The position numbers were made by a program, and so were the translations under genes. Below are positions 41,205 to 41,474 of a stretch of 41,474 nt of DNA, piece after piece. The notes under the pieces were generated by a model. It made no database searches. It saw nothing but the letters and a program-made list of their open reading frames with translations, and had not been told where the DNA came from. The number at the start of each line of letters is the position of its first letter. The stretch's first letter is position 1. The DNA comes from Candidatus Vecturithrix granuli (GTDB lineage Bacteria > Moduliflexota > Moduliflexia > Moduliflexales > Moduliflexaceae): the NCBI GenBank assembly GCA_000739535.1, contig DF820477.1:135511-176984 (forward strand), given 5' to 3'.

Positions 41205-41470
41205 ACTTTGTTAAATTCGAAAGGCGCTCCATCTCACAGCCCTGAAAGGGCGTCATCTGTCAGCATCGGGTGAAGATGGGATCGTGGCGTCGTTCGCCTT
41301 GAGCCCTGTAAGGGCGTCATCTCCGCATGCTGCCGGGATGCCGCATCCCCGAATATCCCGCCCTTTCAGGGCTGTGAGCGCGGTGCGCCATGAGGCCATC
41401 GGGCGTCACCCGATGCTGACAGATGTTGCCCTTTCAGGGCAACATGCCATGTTTTCGAATCTAACAAAGT
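41205..41470. mobile_element. Large palindromic element with 18-bp terminal inverted repeats
   Basis: ACTTTGTTAAATTCGAAA (41205-41222) and TTTCGAATCTAACAAAGT (41453-41470) match at 17 of 18 positions. Inside are nested inverted repeats: CATCTGTCAGCATCGGGTGA near 41254 with its complement near 41406-41425, ctcacagccctgaaaggg with ccctttcagggctgtgag, and further GCCCTGAAAGGGC units. The 266-bp element is non-coding and resembles the GCCCTGAAAGGGC-type repeats scattered in several large bacterial genomes. Confidence 0.75.
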
Positions 41471-41474
41471 CGTA

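Overview
This is a bacterial chromosomal window, most likely from a Gram-negative with an outer membrane: it has a PhnD-like periplasmic binding protein, a secreted repeat protein, XisH/XisI relatives and integron attC sites. Most genes are of mid GC content. One block at about 13.4-20.2 kb is visibly AT-rich and looks imported. No rRNA, tRNA, phage structural genes or CRISPR were seen. The host cannot be named from sequence alone. The many palindromic intergenic repeats, the fused AroK-AroB and the accessory load would fit an uncultured lineage such as the KSB3/Modulibacteria type, but that is a weak guess.

Region by region. (1) 0.1-11 kb, minus strand: metabolic genes panB, a beta-hydroxyacid dehydrogenase, an Lrp regulator, enolase, a DUF1848 + Uma2 pair, a corrinoid-activation (RACo-like) ATPase overlapping a homocysteine S-methyltransferase-like gene, thpR and a cinA with a degenerate first domain. 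(2) 11.3-13.4 kb, plus strand: a GH31 glycosidase of the YihQ subgroup that lacks two of the sulfonate-binding residues. (3) 13.4-20.4 kb: an AT-rich island with a cluster of 12-bp inverted repeats, a zinc-ribbon membrane protein, a large DPPY-type DNA methylase with zinc ribbons, an HNH-like protein and a HEPN-like protein followed by an integron attC-like site. (4) 20.4-29.1 kb: aromatic biosynthesis. A shikimate kinase/dehydroquinate synthase fusion, aroE, DAHP synthase and a second short dehydroquinate synthase lie on the plus strand. An IclR regulator, a Gfo/Idh/MocA oxidoreductase and an HMG-CoA-lyase-like gene lie on the minus strand between them. (5) 29.1-32.4 kb: decay and mobility. 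It holds a deleted xisH, a broken xisI, a LysR gene, a complete integron gene cassette carrying a GNAT acetyltransferase, and a fragment of a maleylpyruvate-isomerase-like gene. (6) 32.4-36.5 kb: a periplasmic binding protein, a sensor kinase and a NarL-type response regulator, then a secreted Asp/Gln/Lys repeat protein. (7) 36.8-41.5 kb: small accessory genes (CBS, carboxymuconolactone decarboxylase, SDR, methyltransferase with a Cys-rich tail, hypothetical) separated by palindromic elements, plus another possible attC.

The strongest regulatory discovery is upstream of DAHP synthase. A short ORF (26901-27017) encodes eight aromatic residues in a row, YYFYFWYW. It is followed by a strong intrinsic terminator (27042-27080), and part of the short ORF can pair with the terminator's 5' arm as an antiterminator. 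This reads as a ribosome-mediated attenuator sensing all three aromatic amino acids and controlling the committed step of the pathway together with the coupled second aroB.

The strongest mobility discovery is a textbook integron cassette at 31348-32134, with its left core GTTAGCG exactly complementary to the attC R'' box CGCTAAC. It lies 3 bp from one copy of a ~180-bp repeat that recurs 5.7 kb downstream. Further attC-like sites at 20252-20389 and 37890-38001, with no integrase in view, suggest a scattered cluster of cassettes. The methylase/HNH/HEPN island is the best candidate for an undescribed defence-type system, but its function is only inferred.
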